Shown here piece by piece: positions 40,136 to 51,262 of a stretch of 64,000 nt of DNA (position 1 is its first letter; each line of letters opens with the position of its first letter). Under the pieces are notes generated by a model. It worked only from the letters and a program-made list of their open reading frames with translations, was not told where the DNA came from and did no database searches. The translations under genes were made by a program, and so were the position numbers. Origin of the DNA: Aculops lycopersici. Taxonomy: Eukaryota > Arthropoda > Arachnida > Trombidiformes > Eriophyidae. The DNA is taken from contig WNKI01000002.1 of assembly GCA_015350385.1 (NCBI GenBank), positions 1,772,663-1,836,662 on the forward strand. The letters run 5' to 3'.

Positions 40136-40852
40136 GTTGATTATTTGAACACACTTATTGGTTTGGTTTCGTTTGTTTGCGCGAGATAATTATTGTTTGT
40201 TCCGTTGCTCTCCGGTTCGTGTGAGCGTTTGAGCTGAAGATCGCTTATCAGGCTCCACGAGCCTAAAAGATGGATCATGTGACATTGGAAAATACTCCCA
40301 CAATTGAACCTTGTCACTAAGGTACGAGTGGCCGCGAACTTTTCGTGGACTGTCAGAATAAACGCAAATTCACATTTATGGGCAATAGCAAATGAACGTT
40401 TTGTTTATAATCGAACTCGTTTCATTGGATGACATTGAAAGTTCGGTTGTTGTATCGCTCGGCCAAAACCCAGGATTTCTCATAGGGTTTGTGTGGCCAT
40501 TGCTGCTTGTGCGCCCAGCGGCGGTGGCCACCGCCGCTGCGAACCAAAACCAACGCTTGATAGACCATTTAGGCACTCTTATTCATTCTCATCACAAGAG
40601 AAAGAGTTGAGAAAATCAGGGTATCAACAATTGCGATCAGAAAAATTTAAATGAGCGCGCGCTGAACGCCCATAGAGCGCAATGCTTATTTGCCAACGGA
40701 AATCCTGTGTTTTGGCAGAGCGATACAACACCCGAAAATTCAATGTCATTAACCGATCTGATACCAAATTGACCCTATTGCATCGGCCAGCCGAGAGCTA
40801 TATTTATTCAATCCTGACCACACATTAGCTTGAGTATCTTCCAAATCTTCGC
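40136..40852. other. Intergenic region with a GC palindrome
   Basis: This is the upstream region of glucocerebrosidase and the 3' region of the chitin-binding mucin gene; a minus-strand AATAAA sits at about 40803-40808. It includes the palindrome described separately. No gene was found. Confidence 0.4.
40517..40538. repeat. 22-bp GC palindrome followed by an AACCAAAACCAA tract
   Basis: A perfect 22-base palindrome (arms AGCGGCGGTGG) is followed by GAACCAAAACCAA. The same hairpin-plus-tract layout occurs inside the DNA elements E0, E1 and E2, so this may be a decayed core of such an element. No flanking inverted ends were found. Confidence 0.5.
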
Positions 40853-43800
40853 TCAGACTACCGAGAGCTCACTGAGGCCACCATGAGTACTTTGGACATT
40901 TGTAGCATCAGGCGCCAGGTAAAGTTTGGAGGCCGAGCACTCGACGTTGTACCACCAATCGCAAGTGAGCAGTTCCTGTGAGAAAAGAGTTCCGTTCGGA
41001 CAAAGGAAGGTATGGCGTCCACCGCGACCCTTGTGGCAACTATGGTAAGCTTGGCAATCGCTTTCGACGTCAGCGTAAAATCCACTTTGCTCGTAGTTGC
41101 GACAATCGAAGTTGGTCTTAGGCACCTGCCAATGGATTGGGTAGTCGACACCTGGAAGTCCAGGCATCGAACTTTGTGCCGAGGCTCCCTCGTCACTTGG
41201 GTTCGGCGCGCCCGAATCCTCGCCGGCCGTCGGCTGCCACTTGCCGTCGTCAACTGGCGCTCGTTTCCGCTCCAGACGAGCCACCTGTTGTTGTCTGCTT
41301 GCAACGTATGTTGTTGGCTTCCTAGCACTCGCTTGCTGACTTGCTACTGGATCCGAATTGGACGCAGAGTCGCGTGCCAATTGCTCTTCTAATCCAGCAC
41401 TAGCCTCCAGCTCGTCGATCAATCGACGAAGTTTGGCTTCCGACGAGTCGCCACTCTGAACGCTGCTCAATTGCGGCTTTGCTTGCGCCTTAGCTGGCGT
41501 TCGGCTTGAAGTCCCTGCTAGAGGCGAGTGGATAGGCTCTATCTTGGCAAACTGACCAACTTTGGCTTGGCTAGATGCCGAGCTCGAAATGAGGGTCAGC
41601 ACCTCACGCTCCTTTTGATTTGGTGTCTGTTGTTCCCTCTGGTCCAAATTTGGCACTCGGCTCGATTGTTTGACTGTCAACGAGTCCGGCGCGGCCACTT
41701 CAAAAGTTGACACCTTCTCACTTGTAGCCGCTTGTTGCTGCTTTCGGCTAACAAGTTGGCGTGGAACGTCAAGCTCGCTGACAGTGAGCATCAATTCACT
41801 TGATTTTTGCTTTGGCTCGCTCGGTTCCAGAACTGTCATGGTGGAACTTTTAATCATACGCGCCGAGGCTGTTGTTGTAAATTGGACTGCTGGTTGTTGC
41901 GTCACATTGGCCAAAACACTTTGCTCGGTCGTTGGGGAACTTGTGGTGGTCGTGGTGGTACTCGTTGACGTTGTACCTGGTGCCGAAGAACTCACTTGCT
42001 GCAGGATGGGGTTAGTCTGCGTCGGACTCGCCTCTCTGGTGGCCTGGCGCCCACTCTCCTCTCGCAGCTCGGCTATTGTTCTGCTTCCGGTCACCCGAGT
42101 TGTCGATCTCAGCTGCTCGAGTGTCGCTTTCTGTGTCGGCCGCACTCTCGCCGATCGTCGGCGTCCCAAATCCTCAACCTTGCTCGGTGTCCCCGAGGCC
42201 GAAAGTCGAGATAGTGGCGAGGGAATCGCGAATCGGGTCAAGATATTCGCTTCCTCCTCATCGGCTCCATTTGCCAGAGGCGAGAATTGACTTCCTGGTC
42301 GCCGACGCAAGTCACTTGTTGGCTCGCTGAAGAATGGCCGATGTTGGTGAGTTTCAGCATAGGATTTGGCGCGTCTCGTTGGACTATCGCGTCGCGGGGG
42401 TTCAGTTGAGCGCCTTGATGTGGCACTGGTGTTGGTGCCACCGGATACACTTGGTGCTAAAGTCGGCTCAGGTACTCGCAACAACTTTTGGTTTTGTCTC
42501 GTCAATACCGAGCGGCGAGTTGTCGGGGGCGAGTTCGTTGTGGTTGATGTCGTTGTTGAGAGTGCCGTTGACTGAGACATGGAGTTTAATTTCGGGGATA
42601 CGGGCAAACTTGTTGACATGCTCGTCCCACTTGTCGCCTGCTGATCAATAGACTTCCGCAGTGAACTCGACGGACTTGAGGTGACGCGCACTGAAAAGGA
42701 TGTTGATTGACTCATTCTCACCTGTTGCTGTGGTTGAGCACTCGATGTGCTTGCGATTGGTATCGATTGTGGTGCCGCCGTCGTGCTCGTTTGGCTGAGT
42801 CGCTGCACTTCCGGCACCTTGATTGCTCTTGTGGGCGCAGTTGGCGTGGCCTTTGTAGTTGTTGTAGTTTGGATTCTATTGGCGGGGCCTCTAGGTTGCT
42901 CGGCACTTGTCCGTGAGTCGACGTCGGGGTTACTAACGTAATCCAACTCAAGGTCGTCATTTCCGGAAGAGGGTATGTCTCCATCTGAGTCTATGGTTCT
43001 ATGCTCGGCCTTCAAGCTCAACTCCGACTCAATTGGCCTCTTGGTGGTCGAATAGACTGATTGGTCGAAATTGAGCGTCGAGTCTTCAGGTAGGAAAACA
43101 TACTCGCTAACTACGCGAGTTGTATTGGCCTTTTCGTCGACGACTGGAATCGTGGCAACGATGTACTTGCCGCAGTTTTGCTCGCCAAACTGGCAGATGG
43201 AACTTCTCGCCCCTGAGCTTCTGTTTGAGGCAAATAACTCGAGAGACTTCGTGGTCAGTCTCTCGGCCTCATCCATTGGAACCACAGTCACAAGTGATGG
43301 CTTAGTTTTTTTGTCCTCGATGATCAGGGATCTCGGCGTTGGACCGAGTTCCGTTCGGTTACTGGAGCTCTGTTTCTGGTCTTCCTGCGACTGGGTGTCT
43401 TTGAGATTTGATGCCTCGTCTACCTGCTTTGGTGGCTCGTTACTAGCGGATTGATTACCAATAGTTTGTGGTGCTAAACTCGAGTTAGAAGCTTGAGCTG
43501 TAGTAGTGGCCACGGTGGCGGTTGAGGTCGTACTGGAAGTGGCCGTTGATGTGACGGGAGATGGAGTTGAGGTGGTTGCATTTGATGGGGTACTTTGCTC
43601 ACTGCTGCCACTCGATTGGGTGGTGGTTGTAGATACACTCGAGCCATTGACAGGACTGGTAGAGGTAGCTGGCGGAAGTGCGGTGGTAGTGGTAGGAGTT
43701 GTGGTGGTGCTAGTGGTCGTGGCAGCAGTAGTAGTGATGGTCTTGTTTGGTGACTCCGATTCAGCACCAGCCCGCGTCTCAGCAGATGATGCGGCAATCA

Positions 43801-44173
43801 AATCTTCAACATGAATTTCAGATGTTTGCTCGTGATTTTGTTCCTGAGTGTGACCATCAGTCTGATGCAAGTTTGCCATAGAATTTGGCTCATCGCGAAA
43901 CAAGCCATAGGAGCCCAGAGATCGAGTCAACAGGTAGCCCTGTTCGTCGGCCATCGATTCGAAGTTGGAACCGCTGACCTCGGACTGGTGTCGCGACTCT
44001 ACGCTGGCCAACGGCATTGAAAGTAAAGCCCCATTTCTTCTAACTGGATAATCGCTTGAAGATACAAAGCTCGTTTTGAATGGCACGTTGCTCGCCTGGT
44101 AGCTGAGCTTTAAGGCGGCGAGCTGAAGAAGGATCAGAAGTGCAAATTGAATAGTTCGAGGGCTTCCGGTCAT
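40853..44173 (-). CDS. Secreted Ser/Thr-rich mucin with one C-terminal chitin-binding (CBM14) domain
   Basis: The ATG at 44173 places a signal peptide at the very start (TIQFALLILLQLAALKLSYQA); an in-frame ATG at 44305 would add 44 charged residues before it. The 1106-residue product is mostly Ser/Thr/Pro/Gln low-complexity sequence with Thr runs. It ends with one peritrophin-A domain (about the last 85 residues) with six cysteines: DCRN, DCQAY, SCHKG, LCPNG, TCDWW and ECSA. One such domain on a long mucin-like stalk fits CPAP1-type or mucin-like cuticle/peritrophic proteins. It likely binds chitin in the extracellular matrix. Single exon as far as seen. Confidence 0.85.
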   Translation of the reverse strand: MTGSPRTIQFALLILLQLAALKLSYQASNVPFKTSFVSSSDYPVRRNGALLSMPLASVESRHQSEVSGSNFESMADEQGYLLTRSLGSYGLFRDEPNSMANLHQTDGHTQEQNHEQTSEIHVEDLIAASSAETRAGAESESPNKTITTTAATTTSTTTTPTTTTALPPATSTSPVNGSSVSTTTTQSSGSSEQSTPSNATTSTPSPVTSTATSSTTSTATVATTTAQASNSSLAPQTIGNQSASNEPPKQVDEASNLKDTQSQEDQKQSSSNRTELGPTPRSLIIEDKKTKPSLVTVVPMDEAERLTTKSLELFASNRSSGARSSICQFGEQNCGKYIVATIPVVDEKANTTRVVSEYVFLPEDSTLNFDQSVYSTTKRPIESELSLKAEHRTIDSDGDIPSSGNDDLELDYVSNPDVDSRTSAEQPRGPANRIQTTTTTKATPTAPTRAIKVPEVQRLSQTSTTAAPQSIPIASTSSAQPQQQVRMSQSTSFSVRVTSSPSSSLRKSIDQQATSGTSMSTSLPVSPKLNSMSQSTALSTTTSTTTNSPPTTRRSVLTRQNQKLLRVPEPTLAPSVSGGTNTSATSRRSTEPPRRDSPTRRAKSYAETHQHRPFFSEPTSDLRRRPGSQFSPLANGADEEEANILTRFAIPSPLSRLSASGTPSKVEDLGRRRSARVRPTQKATLEQLRSTTRVTGSRTIAELREESGRQATREASPTQTNPILQQVSSSAPGTTSTSTTTTTTSSPTTEQSVLANVTQQPAVQFTTTASARMIKSSTMTVLEPSEPKQKSSELMLTVSELDVPRQLVSRKQQQAATSEKVSTFEVAAPDSLTVKQSSRVPNLDQREQQTPNQKEREVLTLISSSASSQAKVGQFAKIEPIHSPLAGTSSRTPAKAQAKPQLSSVQSGDSSEAKLRRLIDELEASAGLEEQLARDSASNSDPVASQQASARKPTTYVASRQQQVARLERKRAPVDDGKWQPTAGEDSGAPNPSDEGASAQSSMPGLPGVDYPIHWQVPKTNFDCRNYEQSGFYADVESDCQAYHSCHKGRGGRHTFLCPNGTLFSQELLTCDWWYNVECSASKLYLAPDATNVQSTHGGLSELSVV

Positions 44174-44305
44174 CTTGCGACATCTCTTAACGCGTTCTTG
44201 TTGGCTTGAGGAACTCGGAGTTTCACTAAGGCGCTTGTGTTTTGCCGATTGTATCATTGTCTTGAGTTTTTGTATAGAGTGATGTCTTCGCACTGCATCG
44301 GCCAT

Positions 44306-47300
44306 TCGGATTGGCGCGAAAGTACAACTCTGAGCAGTCGACTCGGAGAGCCAAGATCGCTGCTCGCTACTTGGTCAGTTTGAGCGGCGCAGTCGGCCGG
44401 CAGCTCGCCAAGTGCAAGTGTTACCACTTGTTGCACGACGAGTAGCTAAGCCTGCGCACACTTCGAAACGCAACTCTAGCCGCCAAGTCTATCCAAGGCG
44501 CACGAAACAACTGGACAGCCAAAGGATTTGAAGTGGCGGCGACTCTCGCCGATGCGAAACCAATCAATTCTCTCATACACCAGATAGAATACGAGTGGCT
44601 CAACCAACTTGCTGGCCAATTGGCGCCAGTTGATTAATATACCTCTTGTTCCGCTTATCTACAATAATAAATATCAGAGCTCATCGATGACTTTTGCCTC
44701 CGCGTCCGATGAGTTTCTTGACTTTTCATCGAGCCACTTGTTGCTCGCTCGCTCGCTTTTGCGTGCAGCCTCTACGCTGCCCTCGCTTTTGCCCGGAAGT
44801 CGGTCGTCTGACCAACAAACTGACTGTCTCTTAGATTAACTCAACGCGAGACCTACGAGCTAATTGATATCCGAGCTACGAAATGTGAACCCAACGACCG
44901 AGTAGCATGCGACTTTGATTGCTCTCCTGCCAACCCGACCTCAAGTCTCGTTCAATTCAGTCGATTGTTGCACTTGATATTGGCCATTGGATAGCGAATG
45001 GTGATCTTTGTTGCTAACGGGTGATGGCACTTAAGCCACTGAGATTGGCCAGCACTACGTCACCGACTCCGACCGGTCGACTGACGCCAGCTCCATGCCC
45101 AACGTAAGCAATCTGGACACTAAGCCTGTTGGTTAATTTGCTGGTCGGTGGATGCGAATTGGCACAATCTAATTTGAAGTGGTAGCAAGGGTGAGCTTGC
45201 AAGATGGTCATTGTTTCTCGGTGTCCATTTGTTTGCGAAACTCCATTTACAGACTACCAACCACAACAATAACAGCAACTGCAACTGCAACTGCAACTGC
45301 AACTGCAACTGCAACTGCAACTGCAACTGCAACTGCAACTGCAACTGCAACTACAACAACAACATCCACCACATTAGCAGCCAAGCCACTAAGATGCTCT
45401 TTTGTTCCTTGGCTGGATCAAGCAACTTGTGCTGCCTGCTGCTGCTGTCTTGACGGAAAATTCGGACAATCCGGCTCAAATCGCCACTGCATGAGTCGGC
45501 GCGCTGATCTCACTAGCAAGTTGCTGGCGCCGCTGCATTCATCTGCCAGTCACCGTTAAGCTAAGTCATGCAAATTTAACGAGCTCTTTTTCCCTTCTTT
45601 CTTTCTCCTACCTCTTGACCTGCGTCGACCACTCCGAGCAACAGGTTGCAGGCGGCGGGCAAAGAAAGTCGATCGAATGGCCAACGAGGAGGTAAGACAA
45701 TGATGTTTATTTTTGCAACAAACTCTACCGTTCCGTTCGCCACAACGACCAGCGCCACCGCCCGAGGCTTTGGACGAATGTCACGCCCACCCGCAAACCT
45801 GCGGTCGACCTCCCGAGGGCGTCAAAGATCAATTAGGAGCGCGAGGTGAATTTTGCGAAATGAGCGCGGGAATTAACAAATTAATAAGCGAGCTACCTGC
45901 TGATATTGCTGCTGCTGTTCACCTGGCCGCCGGGGTGGATACAAAGCAGAAGTATGGTGAGCGAGACTTGAAAGCAATAAAACTCGACCCTTCGGCCAGG
46001 ACAATAATTCAAAAGAGCGGATTGCTCTTTTGAGCCCTGAGTTGTCTCATTTAGCTGGCGACTTTTGTGCTAGTTGGTGGCATTGTATTCGTTCGCCGCC
46101 TCATTGCCACACCGTCTTGCAGTTACCACCCGCGTGCGCCTCCGAGATCTGGAGCGGGATGAGCGGTGCCAGTTGGAGGCGTGGGTGTTGGGAGCTCGGC
46201 CAGCGCCGGAAGTCCGAGTGATGGATGCGAGAGCGCAGGGATTCTCGCCCACTCGACCAGGTGATGCGGGCAACCGAACTTCCGTTTGCGCACCAACCGA
46301 GTGTCTAGATCGAACACTCGAGAATTGATATCATCAGCTAATTGTGAATGAGCGAGCATCGATATTCAATCTCGAATCGGAGGCTGTAATTGAAAACTCG
46401 TCTATTGCCGAGGATCAGCGTGAGTCCGAGCGGGAGAGGCTCAGTGTAAGCTGGACGCCGGAAGAGAGCGCATGCTGGCGGAGCTGCCATTTGTAACACC
46501 CGACGGCGAGGCTAGCTGGCCACTTGCTAGGCAGACGGTGACTCCATCGATTGGCTGAGTGAAAGTTGGCCAGTCGATCGTTGGAACGAGCGAACTAACG
46601 GCAACTGGTCGCGTAACTCTCTTAGCAGGTGTAGACAAAAAGGAGTCTCGGTGGCGTCATCGATCCTCTGGGCTCTCGAGTGGGAGGTTACTGCTTGAGC
46701 TTCCGCGCGCAGATTCATTGGCTAGATAAGTTGAAAAGGACGATCATTAGAATTTCAATCATGTAACAGCATTAATTTCTTTTATAGTTTACTGTTGGCA
46801 GTCATTAAGCTCAATTAAAGGTAATCCGGCTTCAATGATCGTTTACGCAACAAGTGACCCGCTGGCTGGCCAATGTACTTTGGTTGCGCAGTGGACGCCA
46901 TCTATGATTTGCCTGAACGATAGCCTTGCTTCTTGCAGCTTGATCGTAAACTTCCTGCGCTTCCACTCTAGATTCTAAAACTGGAAAAGGTATCTTCGCA
47001 GTACAATGTTACTTGGATCCTCGATCCTCGATCCTCGATAGTTCTGGTTTCTCGGTGCACATGTCATGTCCACTGCAAAGGTGTGAGCATATCGATTAGC
47101 AGATGGATGAGTCGGCAAAGCTCAAATGCAACTACGGGCCAAATCAGTAGCAGTAAATGCCCAGAAAGTTCTAATATTCAATTTAAATTTGAAAGCTTCA
47201 TAAAGATCGTCCTAGCGACCGACAACAATTCGAAGTTCAACATTTTCCTGGGATAAGTTTATACAATCGGAGGCAAACTTACATCGTCAGCTATCTTGCC

Positions 47301-47804
47301 TTACAGATCGCCCTCGGGCTATTTTGTATGAGCGCCATCAGTAAGGTGGTCGCCAAAAACTGGCCATGAAGTTTGCAATATAATAATGTTGCTTCCGATC
47401 ATTTCGACGCATTTAAAGTTTTTGTTTGTGTTTTTTCGCCAATGCAAAAGTGCTCGCTTTCTTTTCTTTGGCGAATGGACAAGCAAGATGAGTGCAGATC
47501 TGCCGCTGGGCGCCCGCCAGTGTGATGCGCGCTCACAGTCAGGGCGCGCGATCCACGGAGAAATCCCGCTTTTTCGCTTGCACGCGCCCAAAACAAAGAG
47601 CTCTCGTTGTATTGCTCGTACGCAAGCCGGGTCCTGCTCATATTAATTGGGATCCAATCACAGGCATCCGAGCTAGACTGGCCACACTCCACCAAATATT
47701 ACGGGTCTACTTGTTGCTGCAAATTTTCAACAAGTTTTTGAAATTTCCAACATATTCGCAAGTTTAACTATATCTTCGATTATTCCTCAAGTAAGCGAGC
47801 TACA
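44306..47804. other. Large intergenic region, no gene seen
   Basis: 3.5 kb lie between the divergent mucin and the gene at 47805. A GCAACT hexanucleotide array lies at 45275-45350. GC-rich stretches show CTCGCT-type words. Around 47195-47265 a 25-codon open patch faintly recalls a phosphodiesterase helix but has no splice sites. Nothing else is identifiable. Confidence 0.4.
45275..45350 (+). repeat. (GCAACT)n hexanucleotide array
   Basis: About 12-13 tandem copies of a 6-bp unit with almost no variation. The surrounding DNA is non-coding, so the array is probably a neutral microsatellite. Confidence 0.9.
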
Positions 47805-48800
47805 ATGATTTATCCAACAGGCCAACAAATCGCCAAGCAAGAGGCCAGCTCTCCCACTGTGCAGTTCAAGGGTACGACCCTAGATGCTCTGTTGGCCAAA
47901 AATGCAAAGAACATGACAGCCAACCGGCAACCCTTTTCCAGCGCCTACATGTCTCGAGGCTATTCCATGGTTCGAGCAGCCCTCAGTGATAAACCAAAGA
48001 ATCTCAAGGAGTCGGACAAAACTAAAAGCTTTTCTGTGATTGAGGCGGCACAAGCCAAGTTGCAACACGAGCGAAGGATTGGAGGTGCAACGAAACCCAA
48101 GGCAATGGTGGGATTTCGAGAACCATTAGTGACCAAACAGTACAAGTACGAGCAGACGTTCGTCCCGGTTCCATATCCGGGGCCTGGATCTGATGAGGAT
48201 GATGGCGACGGGGAGGAGAACTTGGCAATTAACGAACAACCATTAGAGAACCATGACAGCCGTCCATTGGTCAAAGAAAACATCGAAGCAAGTGAGCTCA
48301 AAAACATCGATGATTATTTAACCATCGATGACGATAGCGAAGAGGATGTCTTCTCGCTGGACGCTAACTCATTCGACCAAACAGATTTCGACGAATCCAT
48401 TTGTAACAACCACGAGGAAAACAATACTCCCAAAAAGCGCACCCACGAAATGATCGAGGAAGAAGAGTCGATCGACTCAAATAATAAGAAAAAAATTGAG
48501 GAGGAGAGTTTGTTCTCACCACCCAAAGTGGCCAAGATTGCGCCGTATTACGACCATAATGAGCCGACTAACCTACCAAGTGCGAATCAAAGAGTCACAA
48601 GCATCAGAAGATCGCATGGAATTAAGAGTGTCAGTCCACAATTGTTAAAATTCCAAGCAAGTCCACAATTCGATGATAAACCTCTCGACAAAGAACCAAA
48701 GACTTTAGATTCTGGCAACGAATTTCGGTATTTGAACTTGAGCTGGATATCAAACAGTCTTAGCTACCTATCAGATCGCGTGACTAGGTTGATATTCTAG
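47805..48800 (+). CDS. Hypothetical acidic, probably nuclear protein
   Basis: This is a 331-residue single exon with no domain I recognise. Residues about 65-125 are the most ordered-looking part (SFSVIEAAQAKLQHERRIGG, then VGFREPLVTKQYKYEQTF). A long acidic Asp/Glu stretch with Ser follows (about 125-205). A basic KKRTHE/NNKKK region (about 210-230) could be a nuclear localisation signal. The last 40 residues contain a short amphipathic WISNSLSYLSDRVTRL helix. It lies head-to-tail with NSUN4, 162 bp upstream of it. Function unknown. Confidence 0.6.
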   Translation: MIYPTGQQIAKQEASSPTVQFKGTTLDALLAKNAKNMTANRQPFSSAYMSRGYSMVRAALSDKPKNLKESDKTKSFSVIEAAQAKLQHERRIGGATKPKAMVGFREPLVTKQYKYEQTFVPVPYPGPGSDEDDGDGEENLAINEQPLENHDSRPLVKENIEASELKNIDDYLTIDDDSEEDVFSLDANSFDQTDFDESICNNHEENNTPKKRTHEMIEEEESIDSNNKKKIEEESLFSPPKVAKIAPYYDHNEPTNLPSANQRVTSIRRSHGIKSVSPQLLKFQASPQFDDKPLDKEPKTLDSGNEFRYLNLSWISNSLSYLSDRVTRLIF

Positions 48801-48962
48801 GGCACCGAAATGTCTATTTGTTTACAAAAGTTGCTCGTGAAAAACGTGTGCGTCTCACGTTTCTCTGCATGTTCGATATTTGTGTTAGACCAATCAATGT
48901 AATCCTCTAAGTTATTATCTATCATAAATGTCTGATTAGCTGCCAAAATCAATCAAACAAAC

Positions 48963-50477
48963 ATGAATTCCTATATTCTACAATCTGTTCGACTATTAAT
49001 TCGATCTCAGAAAAACGTCTACTACCAATTAAATATCCACAGATTCTACGGTAGTCGCTCCAGGCAGATCTTCAAGAGAACGAATGCCGATTTGGCATTA
49101 ACTCACTTCGACGGTCTGTACTCAAATATCTATGGTAGATCATGGCCCTCTGTTAGATTGGCTTTATTATCCCCGAAGAAACAATGTGCCATAATAAACT
49201 CATTTACAGACTCTGACGAGACAGAGCAAAAGATGATGGAAATGGGCGCTATTGATATGAAGCGCTATTACACAAAACATTTCAGAGCTTACACCATGTT
49301 TAAACTTAGAGAACAGATAATCAACAATAAGAAATCCAGAAAAAGAGAGCTGATGGCTAAAGAGGCTGACGTGGATCCCGGTTCTATTAATCCGGAATCA
49401 ATTGAAGTCAGCGATGTAAGTGATAACGAGTTGAGAGGAGCTCAAACAACTGATGCCAGCGATGGTGGCTTCAGTTCCGCCGAAGATCTACAAGCTATGT
49501 TCTCTGATAGAAGAATGGATGACGACGAAAAGTACTTCATCAATCGAGCTTCCACAGAGTTGAGTCTCGAGGATTACATGCCAGCCACCGAGATTATCGC
49601 TAGAGAGGATTTACCTAACGATCTAGCTTACTATGAAGGCTTCAAAGATGATCTCGATACAAACATCGAATTTAGAGAAGAACCCAGCTTCGATCTTTGT
49701 AAAGAGCTAAAAATTTACAGCTTTCCGAGGAACTCGTGGTCTAGGTTTGACAGTCCAACTCCTTTGGGACCTGTCGAAATCCAAAGCCACTATATGATTG
49801 ACGGTGCCTCTGTTCTCGCCGTACTGGCTCTGGATGTCAGAGTTGGTGATGATTGCGCCGACTACTGCGCTGCACCAGGAGGCAAATCTCTCGCTGCCCT
49901 GATGACATTGAAACCCAACACCTTGCTATGTAACGACCTGTCCTCATCTAGAAGCTCTAAAATGAAACGGATCTTCAAACAGTATCTACCAGACATTGGT
50001 TACATCCGTTCTACGCTGCGGACGTCGGTAGAGAAAGCGGAGAGGATGGTGCATCCAGATAGTTATGACAAAATCCTTGTAGATGTTCCTTGCTCTAACG
50101 ATAGAACCTCCGTCGAGACCCTAGACAACAACATATTCAAGAGGACGAGAACAGAAGAGAGACTCGAATTACCAACCAAACAGACTGCTATCCTCATGGC
50201 GGCATTAAAAAGCTTGAAACCAAACGGATCTGTGGTATATTCAACTTGCACGTTATCGCCGATCGAGAACGATGGTGTTGTTCAGAGAGCACTAATTCAA
50301 CTCTTAGAAGAAGGGTGGCAATCTAAATATGTTGTCATGGATCTGAGAGAAGCTTTTAGACCATTCAGAGGTCTTTTCAAATTCAACACCAAGTTTAAGT
50401 ACGGCCAGCAAATAATGCCGAGCATCATGAGTAACTTTGGCCCAATGTACATTTGCAAAATAAAGCGAGTGTCTTGA
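48963..50477 (+). CDS. NSUN4: Mitochondrial rRNA m5C methyltransferase NSUN4
   Basis: NSUN4 methylates a cytosine in the small mitochondrial rRNA and, with an MTERF4 partner, helps assemble mitoribosomes. The N-terminus is a basic presequence. The Rossmann methyltransferase half shows the SAM-binding CAAPGGKSLAAL and the motif IV DVPCSNDRTS (Cys377). The motif VI cysteine is Cys429 (STCTLS). NNIFKRTRTEER and the C-terminal NFGPMYICKIKR are typical of NSUN4. Residues about 125-225 form an acidic insertion not seen in most relatives. It is a 504-residue single exon and ends 95 bp from the convergent MTRES1 gene. Confidence 0.93.
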   Translation: MNSYILQSVRLLIRSQKNVYYQLNIHRFYGSRSRQIFKRTNADLALTHFDGLYSNIYGRSWPSVRLALLSPKKQCAIINSFTDSDETEQKMMEMGAIDMKRYYTKHFRAYTMFKLREQIINNKKSRKRELMAKEADVDPGSINPESIEVSDVSDNELRGAQTTDASDGGFSSAEDLQAMFSDRRMDDDEKYFINRASTELSLEDYMPATEIIAREDLPNDLAYYEGFKDDLDTNIEFREEPSFDLCKELKIYSFPRNSWSRFDSPTPLGPVEIQSHYMIDGASVLAVLALDVRVGDDCADYCAAPGGKSLAALMTLKPNTLLCNDLSSSRSSKMKRIFKQYLPDIGYIRSTLRTSVEKAERMVHPDSYDKILVDVPCSNDRTSVETLDNNIFKRTRTEERLELPTKQTAILMAALKSLKPNGSVVYSTCTLSPIENDGVVQRALIQLLEEGWQSKYVVMDLREAFRPFRGLFKFNTKFKYGQQIMPSIMSNFGPMYICKIKRVS

Positions 50478-50572
50478 TCAGTTCCAGGTTGCGAAGATAA
50501 GAAGTCGAAATCAAGATTGCTGAGTTTACTATCAAGTTTGTAACAAATAACGCATCTTTTAAGTGAGGAAGA

Positions 50573-51262
50573 TCACGCCTTCCTATCTGGGTACATAGCC
50601 ACAGTGAGATGTTGCCACTTTCGGATCTCAATCTTCATCTTGCCATGCTCGCCTGAGTGAGAAGGCACGCTAACAATTTGTACCCGCTTTACATCAAGTT
50701 TAGTGTGGTCTTCAGGGTTGGTCCTGATGACCAAGTCCAATTCGTCATTCACAGATAGATCCTGTGACTTTTTTGAGGGCCTTTGGCCGTTGACATATAG
50801 ATCGCCCCTGTAGAAGGCCTCTTCAATCTTGGCACGTGGCACGGCGAACATGGCCTTAGCGGCCGCATCCAGTCGCAGTGAGCTTACCTCTACAGTCGTC
50901 AGCTGGGCTCCTTCTTCGACATTTTGCTCGTAGTCTTCCACGAGCATTGGGTTCTCCTCGAACTCTTCGTCGCTATCTGACTCATCCTCTTTACCCTCGT
51001 CCACGGCGCTAGCCTTGCTCTTTTTCTTCTTGAACCGTTTGGCCATAAAGCTTCCATTGGGGGTGATCACTGATTTGGCCAGCGTATTTGGATCGCTAAG
51101 GCTATTGGCAGATCCCAGAGCACTAAAATGGGTTTTCTGGACGAGGGGAAGACGTTTGCTAGTTGCTGTGACAGAGTGCGATAATTGTGCCCCGAAAGTC
51201 AGCCTCGCTAGCTGACCATCCAGGTTCTTTGATAATAAACAAGCCAGAGTCCTCGCTGCCAT
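50573..51262 (-). CDS. MTRES1: Mitochondrial transcription rescue factor 1 (S4-domain RNA-binding)
   Basis: MTRES1 (C6orf203 family) binds RNA in mitochondria through an S4-like domain and supports transcription or rescue of stalled mitoribosomes. The 229-residue frame has a presequence-like N-terminus and a basic then acidic linker (KRFKKKKSK, about 75-110). The S4-like domain (about 125-185) has SLRLDAAAKAMF, IEEAFYRGDLYVNGQ and SVNDELDLVI. The end, KIEIRKWQHL, matches the family C-terminus. Its neighbour NSUN4 is also mitochondrial. Single exon. Confidence 0.9.
   Translation of the reverse strand: MAARTLACLLSKNLDGQLARLTFGAQLSHSVTATSKRLPLVQKTHFSALGSANSLSDPNTLAKSVITPNGSFMAKRFKKKKSKASAVDEGKEDESDSDEEFEENPMLVEDYEQNVEEGAQLTTVEVSSLRLDAAAKAMFAVPRAKIEEAFYRGDLYVNGQRPSKKSQDLSVNDELDLVIRTNPEDHTKLDVKRVQIVSVPSHSGEHGKMKIEIRKWQHLTVAMYPDRKA

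Noticed and set aside
47195..47265. Exon of a cyclic-nucleotide phosphodiesterase
   Set aside because: A short patch (IVLATDNNSKFN) recalls a phosphodiesterase helix, but it ends in a stop with no donor site, and nothing else of the domain lies around it.
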